The notes under the pieces were generated by a model. The model was not told the origin of the DNA and made no database searches. It was given only the letters and a program-made list of their open reading frames with translations. The position numbers were made by a program, and so were the translations under genes. Below, one piece after another: positions 8,985 through 17,937 of a DNA stretch of 64,000 nt (its first letter is position 1; each line of letters begins with the position of its first letter). The DNA lies in NCBI RefSeq assembly GCF_017255295.1, contig NZ_JAFKDE010000010.1, forward strand, positions 1 to 64,000. Reading direction: 5' to 3'. Source of the stretch: Nitratireductor aquimarinus (lineage in GTDB: Bacteria > Pseudomonadota > Alphaproteobacteria > Rhizobiales > Rhizobiaceae).

Positions 8985-9902
8985 ATGAACGGGCGAAACT
9001 ATTATATTTATGACGTTTTTTCCGCCGAGGCCCTCACGGGAAACCCGCTGGCCATCGTTCTTGACAGCGAAGGACTGGACGATGCGGCCATGCAGCGGAT
9101 CGCCGGCGAGTTCAATCTGTCCGAGACCGTGTTCGTCTTTCCGCCTGACGAAAAGAACCACGCCGCCAGACTGCGCATCTTCACGCCGGGGTGTGAACTG
9201 CCCTTCGCCGGCCATCCCACGGTGGGCACGGCCATTGCCCTGGCAGAACGGGCGGGCGAAGGGCAGGAGAGCGCGCAGACTTCGATCCTGATGCTGGAAG
9301 AGACGGTCGGGCCGGTGCGCTGTGCGGTGTCGCTTGGCGCGCAGGCCGCTTATGCCGAGTTCGACCTGCCGAAGCTTCCCGAACCCGTGGCAGGTTCTTT
9401 TGAGCCGGAGGCGGTGGCGGCCGCACTTGGGCTCGGCCATCACGAGATCGGTTTTGAGAACCACGTTGTTGGCGTGTGGAGCGCTGGCGTTCCCTATGTC
9501 TGCGTGCCGGTCGCCAATCTCGATGTGGCCGCGCGCGCCAGGTTCGATCCGGCGCTCTGGTCCTCTATGGTGCCGGAGCTGAACGGGCGCGTGGCCAATC
9601 CCTATGTCTATTGCCGCGAGACGGTGAATCACGATCACGCCTTTCATGCCCGCATGTTCGGCAATGATCTGGGAATCAGTGAAGACCCGGCCACGGGATC
9701 GGCCGCAGCAGCCTTTGCCGGCGCAATAATGCGCCATGACGCGCTTGTGGACGGCGCGCACGGCTTTCTGATCGAGCAGGGGCTGGAAATGGGCCGTCCA
9801 TCGAGCATACGCCTTGAAATTGAAGCGTTTGCGGGCCGTATAGAGGCTGCCCGGATCGGTGGCCAAGCGGTTCGCGTGGCGGAGGGAAGGCTGTTCATTT
9901 GA
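8985..9902 (+). CDS. PhzF-family isomerase/epimerase
   Basis: A 305-residue PhzF-fold protein. The conserved start YYIYDVFSAEALTGNPLAIV, the catalytic-Glu motif NLSETVFVF (E47), the motif FTPGCELPFAGHPTVGTA and the distal SEDPATGSAAAAFAG are all present. Members act as isomerases or epimerases; PhzF itself works in phenazine synthesis, but no phenazine genes are here, so the substrate is unknown. The start at 8985 is chosen for the GGAGG at 8976-8980; an upstream ATG at 8910 would add 25 unconserved residues. Divergent from the MacA-like gene. Confidence 0.88.
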   Translation: MNGRNYYIYDVFSAEALTGNPLAIVLDSEGLDDAAMQRIAGEFNLSETVFVFPPDEKNHAARLRIFTPGCELPFAGHPTVGTAIALAERAGEGQESAQTSILMLEETVGPVRCAVSLGAQAAYAEFDLPKLPEPVAGSFEPEAVAAALGLGHHEIGFENHVVGVWSAGVPYVCVPVANLDVAARARFDPALWSSMVPELNGRVANPYVYCRETVNHDHAFHARMFGNDLGISEDPATGSAAAAFAGAIMRHDALVDGAHGFLIEQGLEMGRPSSIRLEIEAFAGRIEAARIGGQAVRVAEGRLFI

Positions 9903-10006
9903 GAAAAGTGACAAACCCGTGTCAGAGTGTCTTGCCAGCTTGAGAAAAACCCTTTAAGGAGCCGGTCATTCGGTTGACAGCAACTTCTTCGCCGCACGGA
10001 TCGGTC

Positions 10007-10082
<76 letters not shown>

Positions 10083-10233
10083 TATTTTCCTTCGAAGTTG
10101 AAAAAGCACCGCTTTTTGGGTCTTCGCCGCATGTTTGTGGCCAAGCTCCGATCACATCCAACTATGGACGTTGCAGCCCCTTTGGCGACATTATAGAGAT
10201 TGTGGAACCAATCCTTGATCGAGCCGGGCAGGC

Positions 10234-10902
10234 GTGAGCAGAGACGACGACACAGACATGCAGACAGTGCGCCGCGCAGAGATGCTGGCGGTGCTCAGGC
10301 GGCGCGGTATTGCCTCCGAAGCGGTTCTGGACGCCATGGCGCAGGTGCCGCGCGAACGCTTCGTTCCCGATCATCTCGCCGAACTCGCCTATGAAGACGG
10401 GGCCCTGCCCATTGGCGACGGGCAGACCATTTCCCAACCCTATATCGTTGCCCTGATGACGGAAGCGGCGGAGCTCGGGCCTGAAAGCCGGGTTCTCGAA
10501 GTGGGCACGGGGTCTGGCTACTCCACCGCAATCCTCTCTCTGCTCGCCGGCCACGTCTTTTCGGTCGAGCGACATGACACGCTTGCCACAGCCGCCCGCG
10601 AGCGGCTGGAGACGGGCGGTTATCTCGACAATGTCACGCTTTCCGTGGGCGATGGAACGCTCGGGCTTCCCGAGAAAGCGCCGTTTGATGCGATCATCAT
10701 CGCTGCGGCCGGGCCACGTGTGCCGGAGGCGCTGCGCGCGCAGCTTGCCAGGGGCGGGCGGCTGATCATGCCCGTCGGCTCCGCCTCCGGTCCCCAGAAG
10801 CTGACATGCGTTACGCGGGACGGGGAGGAGAACTTCCGCACCGAGGATCTCGCGCCGGTGTCCTTCGTGCCGCTCATCGGCGCACAGGGCTGGCAGCGCT
10901 GA
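10234..10902 (+). CDS. pcm: Protein-L-isoaspartate O-methyltransferase
   Basis: A 222-residue PCMT-family enzyme that methylates isoaspartyl residues in damaged proteins using SAM. Visible features are the PCMT signature region (YEDGALPIGDGQTISQPYIVALM), SAM motif I VLEVGTGSGYS (87-97), and the post-II region PFDAIIIAAAGPRVPEAL. The GTG at 10234 is used; ATG 10258 (MQTVRRAEML) is a plausible shorter start. A strong terminator lies about 130 bases downstream. Confidence 0.92.
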   Translation: MSRDDDTDMQTVRRAEMLAVLRRRGIASEAVLDAMAQVPRERFVPDHLAELAYEDGALPIGDGQTISQPYIVALMTEAAELGPESRVLEVGTGSGYSTAILSLLAGHVFSVERHDTLATAARERLETGGYLDNVTLSVGDGTLGLPEKAPFDAIIIAAAGPRVPEALRAQLARGGRLIMPVGSASGPQKLTCVTRDGEENFRTEDLAPVSFVPLIGAQGWQR

Positions 10903-11035
10903 GGCGGTCTCACGCGCGTGTATTCGTACGCGTTCGATAAAATTGAAACGGTGTGGAACCTTTGCGGGGCGTGTGTGTTCTTGCTCCAGGCGCGCGCCCC
11001 ACCATCCCCCCCGACCCGAACCATGCGCGCCGATT

Positions 11036-11066
11036 GCCGGCCAGTTTTCTGGCCGGCTTTCTTTTT
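11036..11066 (+). terminator. Rho-independent terminator downstream of pcm
   Basis: GCCGGCCAG (11036-11044) pairs perfectly with CTGGCCGGC (11049-11057) around a TTTT loop and is followed by TTTCTTTTT on the plus strand. It separates pcm from the convergent tamB. The 130 bases between pcm and this hairpin hold no recognisable gene. Confidence 0.88.
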
Positions 11067-11094
11067 GCTCTGTCGACGACTTGGCGTCCTGACC

Positions 11095-14000
11095 CTAGTA
11101 GTCCTTCTCGAAGAAGATGCCGACGCTTGAATCGCCATCGGAGCCGAGCGAACCGCGCGCTTTCAGGTCTTCGGTGATGTCCAGATTGACCGTACCGCGC
11201 GTCGTGCCCTTCGCACCGGCCTCCACGCCCAGATAGATGTTGTCCTGGATGTAGCGCCCGGCGCGCACCGCCGCGTTGCCTTCGCTGTCGGTGATCACAT
11301 CCAGATCATCAAGCCCGGTGGCGTTGCGCAGCGAGCCGAGAAGCGACGTGTTGGCGCCGCCGGCAAGCTCCGCCGCCGCTGCGGCCAGCTGTGCGATCTG
11401 CACAGCCGAAAGCTCGTTCACGCCGCGATTGAAGATCAATCGGGCGAGCACTTCGTCTTCCGGCAGCTCCGGCTGTGAGGAGAACGAGATGTTGAGATCC
11501 GAAACACGGCCACGAACATTGATGAAGACGATGATGTCATTGCCGCGCGAGCGGGCGACGAAGTTGAGCTGCGGGTCGAGATCGCCAACCAGCGTGACTT
11601 CGCCTTCATCGAAGGTGATACGCTGGCCGATGATGGAGAGACGGCCGCGAATGAGCTTGAAGCCGCCGACCGGCTGGATGTTGGTGACCGGGCCGGTGAG
11701 GCGGACCGAACCGCCAAGCTCGGCGTCGAGGCCGCGGCCGCGCACGAAGATGCGGGCAGGGGCCGTGACATTGACGTTCAGCCGCATGACGCTCGGTCGC
11801 GCGGTCGGCATCGGCGTGCCGTCATCGGCGCGGGCGCGTTCAAGCGTGAGCGCCACCTCGCGGGGCGGATCGACATGGCGCACATTGATGGCGGCAGCGC
11901 CGCCGCCCAGATTTTCCGGGACGATGATCTCGGCGCGCTCGATATTGACCTCGCCGGCCAGAAGCGGGTCGCGGGTGAGGGCGCCGGTCAGCGACAGCGC
12001 GCCATCCACCGTGGCGGTAACCATCTCGCCATCCGTGTGGCGGGCATTGTCGAGGCTGATCCGCAGATCGGCGGGGAAGCCGGCCTGGGCATTGGTCGAG
12101 ACCGATCCCGAGACGGAAACCCGGCCGCCGGCGGCAAGTGCTGCCGAGCCTTCGGTGATCGACACGCGGTCGCCCGTCAGCGTGGCGGCAAGCCGCACAT
12201 CATTGACGCGCAGATTGGTGAGCGGATCGACGGCTGCTGCATTGGCGGTGGAGATCGTGCCGTTGATCACCGGATTGGAGAGAGCGCCCGAAACACGCAC
12301 ATCTGCCGTCGCTGTACCGGAAAGCTGCGTCCCGCGCGTCGCAAGCATGCGGTTGGCGATGGACAGCGGCGCGGTGCCCGACACATTGATGCCGAGGCCC
12401 GAGCCGGAAAGGGGCACGCTGCCGCTGGCCTGAATGGCGAGGCCATTGGGGTCATTGGCGGTGAGGCTTGCAAGCCGCACCGTGTTGCGGGCGAAGCTGC
12501 CATTGGCGGCAAGCTGCAGCGGGCCGAGGCCGGCGCTTGCCAGCGGCGCTGCATTCAGGCCGGAGGCGCGGACATCGAAGCGCGCTTCAGGCGCATTGAG
12601 CCTGCCGGTCACGCGGGCATTGCCCGTCACCTGGCCGGCCAGGTTCTGTCCCTTCACAACGCGGTTGAGCGCGGCCAGCGGGAAGGCGTTCAACGCCACA
12701 TCCATGGCAAGCTGGCTGTCATCGAAGGGCACGACGCCCCTGGCGGAAGCGTTGAGACCTTCGGGACTGGTGATGCTGGTGTTCACATTGAGGCGGTTGC
12801 CGTCCGTCGTGCCGGAGGCGTCCACGGTCAGCATGCTCAGGCCGGCCTGCTGAAGCATGGAGGAGGTGATGCTGCGGCCAGCAACATCGAATGTGACCAT
12901 CGGCTTCGCGCGTGTGCCCTTGATGTCGGCTTTGCCGTTCAGCGTACCGCCGAGACCGAGATCCGGCTGGATCGTGTTCGCGATGGAGAGCGGCACATTG
13001 GCGAGGTCGACGGCCAGGTCGAGGCTATTGGCAACCTTGCCGCTGGCCCTGATGCGACCGCCCGCAACGTCTATTTCCAGCGGGTCGAGCGTGTAGCTTG
13101 AGCCCTGAACCAGCAGGGAGGTGGCGTTGACGAGACGCGCGCTAATAGCTCCCTGATTGAGTGTGAGACGGTCGAGGCTCACCCGAAAACCTTCGCCCTC
13201 GGGCGCGAGCGCTCCCTTTGTGGCGAGCTTCGTGCCCTGATCGAGAAGGGCGGAGCCTTCAAACTGCGTGGCGTCGCCTTCCTGCCGTGCACTGGCGTCC
13301 AGCCGCGTGATGCCGATGCCACCGGCGGTGATGTCGTCGGCAGAGATCTCGCCCACCGCTGCGGGCACGCCGAACAGATCTTCGATCGTGGCGGCGATCT
13401 CCGCGTTCGAGACGCGCGTCTGATCGATCTCAAGATTGCGGACCGTCGCATTGATGTCGGCCGTCTGGCTGTCATTCACCGGTGAGAGCGAAATTTCGGC
13501 GTTCACGCTGCCGCTCGCCTCGCGCAGCAGCAGTGCTGCGGCGGTGGAGATGTCAGCGGCGTCAATGTTCAGCCGACCGTCGATCAGGTTCTTCTGAACA
13601 TCCTGAATGACATTGCCCGTTGCGCTTGCGCCGCCGGCGCGGAAGCTCAGTTCCGTCAGCTGGCGCTGCGTGTCGTCAATCACGATGTGGCTCGCCAGTT
13701 CAACGCGTTCGCCGGCGAGGAAGGCCGTGCCGTCCACCTGACCGGTGAGCACCTGCTTTTCCAGCTGCCCGGTGAAGCCAAGCGCGGCTTCGGTCAGTGC
13801 GCGGCCCGCGAGGCTGCCGCTCGGGGCGTCGGCCTTGAAGGTCAGGTTGATGCGTCCTTCCGCGCCCTGGGCGCGGCCGGTGGCCGTCAGGCGTCCCGAA
13901 GCCTCCTTCGAGAGGAGCGCCATGTCTTCCAGAGCGGCGTCGAAGGTGAAATTGGCCTTGCCGGTGGCGAAATTGCCGTCGGCGTTCAGCGTCAGCTGGT

Positions 14001-15717
14001 CGTTGGCCAGGCGCAGCTTGCGCGCCGTCAGCCCGTCGGCGCCGCGCGCCACGCCGCCATCAATGCGGGTCGTGCCGGCCAGAAGATTGCCCGCCATCTC
14101 GTTTTCGATGCGCAGATCGGTCGCCGTGCCATCAAGGTCGAGATCGAATGCGCCGCTGATCGGGCGCACCGTGCCGCTTGCCTTGAGGTCGACCGCGCCT
14201 GCAAGTTCCTGATCGGCAAGGCCGGAGAAGGGCGCGATGTCCTCGGCGCTGAGCAGGATGTCGCCGGTAAAGGCGAACTCATCGATCTGTCCGCGCAGGG
14301 CGGTTTCCAGCCCGTTGCCCGAAATGCTGGCATTCTCCAGCATGACCGGATTGCCGGCCCGCCAGTCCCCCTTGACCGCGATATCCAGCGCATCGCCCAG
14401 CGCTTTGGCGATCTTGGCCTGCTTTGCGGTGATGCCGGAAAGGCCGCCATCGACGTCAAAGCTGATGCGGCGGTTTTCTGCATTGTTCAGGTTCTGGGCA
14501 AGCCCGCCCATGGTGAGCTCCGTGCGGCCGGCAGCGAATTCCGAGGTCTGAAGACCGTCAATCGCCAGATTGCCGCGCCAGCGCTCGGAGCCGGCTTCGC
14601 CAAAGGTCACATTGAGGTTTGCCGTCTGCAACGAGGTTTCGCCGCCCGAAACGGGCAGGAGGACGCGCTTGCCATTGGGGTCGGCCACGCTGGCGCTCAG
14701 CGAAAGAGCGGTCAGGAAGTGGTCGCTGCCGGTTTCGGCTGCTGCCTCGATGCGCATGGAGGCGCTGGAGATCTGAAGGTTCTCAAGCAGAACGCCGCCG
14801 CCCGTCTTGGACACGCCGCTCACATTGATATGTGTGCCTGCGCCGAAGAAGTCACGGAACTGGGCCGGAACCAGCCGGCCGATGGCGCCGGCGAGCCTGG
14901 CCGAGAAGCCAAGGCCCTCGTCACGCTCGCGGAGACGCGCCGTGCCGCCAAAGGCGGGCACGCCATCGGCTTCCAGCGCCAGCTTGATGTCCAGATCGCT
15001 GAGCGGGCCGTTGCCGGCAATGGTCAGTTTCAGCGGCGGGCGTCCCTGCACGTTAAGCAGGTTGGCGACAACGCCGTCTGCGGGCTCGTCGAGCACGAGG
15101 TCGAGGTCGAGAACTTCCGTTTCGTTTGAGAAAGCCGCCTTCAGGGCGAACTGCCCGCCGGGGCCATCTAGGCGCTTGACGTCGAAATTCGTGTCCAGCG
15201 TTCCGCTGGCAATTCTGAGCGCACCGGTGAGCGACAGTTCGGCGGCGAGGCCGAACACATCGTGGCCGAAGGTTGCCTTCGGGATTTCCAGCTGTTCCAG
15301 ATTGATCGCCAGCGGCAGTTCGGGAACCTGGAACGAGCGCGATTCAGGGGAGGGCAGGGCCGTTTCATCCGGCAGTGGCCGGCGCGTCACCTCGATGCTC
15401 TCTGCGGCGAGCCTCTGTACCTCAAGGCGCTGCCGCAGAATCAGGGTCGAGCGGCTCCAGTTGATCGACGCATTCTGAAGGCGAAGCCAGACGCCTTCGC
15501 GGTCGGCGATGGTGATCTCGCCAATGGTCGCCTGCGAGGAGAGCGCCCCGCGAATGCCCGAAATGCGGATCTGCCGGTTCGGTGTTGAGAGCTGGTTTTC
15601 AAGCAGCCGCGTCAGGAAAGAGCGCTCCTCTTCGGGCGTGCTTTCGCTCGGCGTGTCCTGCGCCATGGCCGGCAGCAGGAGGAGAAGGAGGCTGAGGGCG
15701 GCGAGGAGGCGGATCAA
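11095..15717 (-). CDS. tamB: TamB-type translocation and assembly module inner-membrane protein
   Basis: A 1540-residue AsmA-like/DUF490 protein. It starts with a signal-anchor (MIRLLAALSLLLLLLPAMA), continues as a long repetitive beta-taco region of alternating beta strands, and ends with the conserved TamB C-terminal domain (QPELPEDEVLARLIFNRGVNELS ... GSDGDSSVGIFFEKDY). It spans the periplasm and works with TamA in outer-membrane protein assembly and/or phospholipid transport to the outer membrane. Its ATG overlaps the TGA of tamA (ATGA), indicating translational coupling. Confidence 0.93.
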   Translation of the reverse strand: MIRLLAALSLLLLLLPAMAQDTPSESTPEEERSFLTRLLENQLSTPNRQIRISGIRGALSSQATIGEITIADREGVWLRLQNASINWSRSTLILRQRLEVQRLAAESIEVTRRPLPDETALPSPESRSFQVPELPLAINLEQLEIPKATFGHDVFGLAAELSLTGALRIASGTLDTNFDVKRLDGPGGQFALKAAFSNETEVLDLDLVLDEPADGVVANLLNVQGRPPLKLTIAGNGPLSDLDIKLALEADGVPAFGGTARLRERDEGLGFSARLAGAIGRLVPAQFRDFFGAGTHINVSGVSKTGGGVLLENLQISSASMRIEAAAETGSDHFLTALSLSASVADPNGKRVLLPVSGGETSLQTANLNVTFGEAGSERWRGNLAIDGLQTSEFAAGRTELTMGGLAQNLNNAENRRISFDVDGGLSGITAKQAKIAKALGDALDIAVKGDWRAGNPVMLENASISGNGLETALRGQIDEFAFTGDILLSAEDIAPFSGLADQELAGAVDLKASGTVRPISGAFDLDLDGTATDLRIENEMAGNLLAGTTRIDGGVARGADGLTARKLRLANDQLTLNADGNFATGKANFTFDAALEDMALLSKEASGRLTATGRAQGAEGRINLTFKADAPSGSLAGRALTEAALGFTGQLEKQVLTGQVDGTAFLAGERVELASHIVIDDTQRQLTELSFRAGGASATGNVIQDVQKNLIDGRLNIDAADISTAAALLLREASGSVNAEISLSPVNDSQTADINATVRNLEIDQTRVSNAEIAATIEDLFGVPAAVGEISADDITAGGIGITRLDASARQEGDATQFEGSALLDQGTKLATKGALAPEGEGFRVSLDRLTLNQGAISARLVNATSLLVQGSSYTLDPLEIDVAGGRIRASGKVANSLDLAVDLANVPLSIANTIQPDLGLGGTLNGKADIKGTRAKPMVTFDVAGRSITSSMLQQAGLSMLTVDASGTTDGNRLNVNTSITSPEGLNASARGVVPFDDSQLAMDVALNAFPLAALNRVVKGQNLAGQVTGNARVTGRLNAPEARFDVRASGLNAAPLASAGLGPLQLAANGSFARNTVRLASLTANDPNGLAIQASGSVPLSGSGLGINVSGTAPLSIANRMLATRGTQLSGTATADVRVSGALSNPVINGTISTANAAAVDPLTNLRVNDVRLAATLTGDRVSITEGSAALAAGGRVSVSGSVSTNAQAGFPADLRISLDNARHTDGEMVTATVDGALSLTGALTRDPLLAGEVNIERAEIIVPENLGGGAAAINVRHVDPPREVALTLERARADDGTPMPTARPSVMRLNVNVTAPARIFVRGRGLDAELGGSVRLTGPVTNIQPVGGFKLIRGRLSIIGQRITFDEGEVTLVGDLDPQLNFVARSRGNDIIVFINVRGRVSDLNISFSSQPELPEDEVLARLIFNRGVNELSAVQIAQLAAAAAELAGGANTSLLGSLRNATGLDDLDVITDSEGNAAVRAGRYIQDNIYLGVEAGAKGTTRGTVNLDITEDLKARGSLGSDGDSSVGIFFEKDY

Positions 15718-17645
15718 AATGCTTGTCCTATCCCGACATAGAAGGCGACGCTCGGATCGTCGTTGCGCCGGTCAAGCGGCACGGCGACATCCAGGCGCAC
15801 GGGGCCAAGAGGTGTGAGGTAACGCAGGCCGGCGCCGACGCCGATCCTGACATCCTGATTGAAGTCCGGGAACGATTCAGCGCCGACCAGACCGGCATCG
15901 ACAAAGCCGACAAGGCCGATACTGTCGGTCACGCGGGCGCGCAGTTCGGCCGATGCCTCCATCAGAGAGCGTCCGCCAGCCACGCCATTGGGCGTGTCGA
16001 CACCGATATTGCGATAGGCATAGCCGCGCACCGAACCGCCGCCGCCTGCGAAGAACAGCTTGTCGGGCGGGGTTTCGGAAATGGGGGCGCCCACGAGTGA
16101 ACCGAGCTTGGCGCGGCCGGCCGCCACAAAGCGCCCGTCGCTGCCGAAATCGTAATAGGCCCGGCCTTCCAGCATCATGCGTGCCGCCAGATTGCCGTAT
16201 TCCATCTCGTAGAACGGGTCGAGCGAGGCTTCAGCGAAGAAGCCTTCCGTCGCGTCGGCAGGATTGTCGCGGCTGTCATAGGTGACCGTGCCCGAAAGCC
16301 CCACCGTCAGGAAATCGCGTGTGCCGAAATCGTCGTCGAAGCGCGCCCGGTCCACATTCGCAAAGAGGCTGCCCGAAAGCTCTTCGTTGAATTCATGGTG
16401 GAAACCGGCCTGCGCGGTCACGCTGGTGCGGGTGTAGCGCTCCAGAACCTCGCGGTCGCCGAAGACGGACGCCTGAAAGTCCGTGTCGGGCGTGTAGACG
16501 CCGGGTTTGGTGAACGATGCGCCAACCCGATAGGTCAGGTCTTCCGGCTTGAACGTGTTGCCGATGCCCAGCACCTTGCCTTCGAAGCGCAGGCGCTCGG
16601 CACGGCCGAACAGATTGCGGTGCATCCAGTAGGCTTCCACGCCGAGACCGTCGAGCGTGGAATAGGTGCCGCCCACGCCAAAGCGGCGCGGCAGACGTTC
16701 CTGAACGCTGACCGAAAGAGGCAGGGAACCATCCTGCTTGATCTCTTCTGCTTCCTCGATGCGGGCGGAACGGAACACATCAAGCCTTGCAAGGCGCTTT
16801 TTGGCGCGTTCCAGATCGTTTGGATTGTACTCGCGTCCGGGAACGATGCCTGTCTGGCGCGCCACGAACTCCGGGTCCATGCGCTCGGTCCCGCTGACCG
16901 ATACCTCTCCATAGACGGCGCTGCGGCCGGGCTCCATGGTCAGAACCGCATCCACCGTGCTGGTCCTGTGCTCTGCCGTCACCTGCTGGTTGCCGATTTT
17001 CGCCTTTGGGTGCCCCTGATAGCGCCAGGCTTCGACCGCCAGGCGTCCGGCTTGGAGGATCGTTCCCGAACGGGCAATTTCGCCGGTGAGGAAGCCTTCC
17101 CTGGCCGGGTCTTCGACGCGGTCCCTGCGCCTTTTGGCAGGCGGGGCCTGATTGATGATCTGTGCCTGTCCGAAGCGGAAGACAGGGCCGGGGTCCACCT
17201 CGACCCGCACATTGGCCGGATTGGCAATGTTTGCGTCGATGGGGAGTTCGGAGACTTCCCTGCCGTCGATCGTGATCGTGATCGAACCGCCATAGAGCGC
17301 TGATCCATAGAGCGTGTTCAGGATGCGGCGGTAATCGCCGCGCGCCCTGACGATGAGGCCGGCAGCGCCGGAGGCCGGTCTTTCGCGGTCGGTCCATAGA
17401 GTTGAAGAACCCTTGAGCGACTTTTCGACATCCTCGAAACCATAGGGAACGACGAAGTCGACCGTGTAATTCCACGGTTCGCCAATGGTCTCGCTTTCCT
17501 CGGCGACCTTGTCCTTGCCAAAGAGCTTGATGCCGAACAGCTCGAAAGCGTCGGCGGGAGCGGTCGTGAAGGCGAGCATGAGCGAGAGCGCAAGAGGCCC
17601 CTGCAAACGCCGACCCATCGACGACTTGACGTCGATCCTACTCAA
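15714..17645 (-). CDS. tamA: TamA-type outer-membrane assembly factor (BamA/Omp85 family)
   Basis: A 643-residue Omp85 protein: signal peptide (LALSLMLAFTTAPADA), POTRA domains over about residues 45-330, then a 16-strand-type barrel with the motif FFAGGGGSVRGYAYRNIG and terminal strand PSVAFYVGIGQAF ending in Phe, as expected for BAM substrates. It partners with TamB. The TTG at 17645 is supported by GGGAG six bases upstream; ATG 17618 is the alternative and retains the full signal peptide. It reads into tamB with a 4-base overlap. Confidence 0.93.
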   Translation of the reverse strand: MSRIDVKSSMGRRLQGPLALSLMLAFTTAPADAFELFGIKLFGKDKVAEESETIGEPWNYTVDFVVPYGFEDVEKSLKGSSTLWTDRERPASGAAGLIVRARGDYRRILNTLYGSALYGGSITITIDGREVSELPIDANIANPANVRVEVDPGPVFRFGQAQIINQAPPAKRRRDRVEDPAREGFLTGEIARSGTILQAGRLAVEAWRYQGHPKAKIGNQQVTAEHRTSTVDAVLTMEPGRSAVYGEVSVSGTERMDPEFVARQTGIVPGREYNPNDLERAKKRLARLDVFRSARIEEAEEIKQDGSLPLSVSVQERLPRRFGVGGTYSTLDGLGVEAYWMHRNLFGRAERLRFEGKVLGIGNTFKPEDLTYRVGASFTKPGVYTPDTDFQASVFGDREVLERYTRTSVTAQAGFHHEFNEELSGSLFANVDRARFDDDFGTRDFLTVGLSGTVTYDSRDNPADATEGFFAEASLDPFYEMEYGNLAARMMLEGRAYYDFGSDGRFVAAGRAKLGSLVGAPISETPPDKLFFAGGGGSVRGYAYRNIGVDTPNGVAGGRSLMEASAELRARVTDSIGLVGFVDAGLVGAESFPDFNQDVRIGVGAGLRYLTPLGPVRLDVAVPLDRRNDDPSVAFYVGIGQAF

Positions 17646-17937
17646 ACCCGTCTCCCATTCTCGAGCCGAGTGTCGGCCATCGGTCTTGCCGTGACGTTAA
17701 CGTCTCACGCTCTCACTGTGCAGAATATCGAGGTTAAATCACAAACAACGATCACGGCCAATGCAGCTAGTCGGCTGTCTCGAGAAAATGTGGCTTAAAG
17801 CCGGCGTTATTTGAAGTGAAGCCGAATTGAGACCTACGAAATGAGAAGGTGGTTGTCTGTCCGTGGCCAATTCAGGGTTGCCGGGGGCGGTTCAGGCAAT
17901 CGCAATACGTTTGTTTTCAAGGAGAGGCACGTGTCGA

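Noticed and set aside
9903-10006. Additional tRNA next to tRNA-Lys
   Set aside because: No second cloverleaf or TTCGA-type T-loop is present in the flanking bases.
10903-11035. Small RNA between pcm and its terminator
   Set aside because: There is a strong terminator, but no clear promoter, known RNA fold or conserved motif; the simplest reading is a 3' UTR of pcm.
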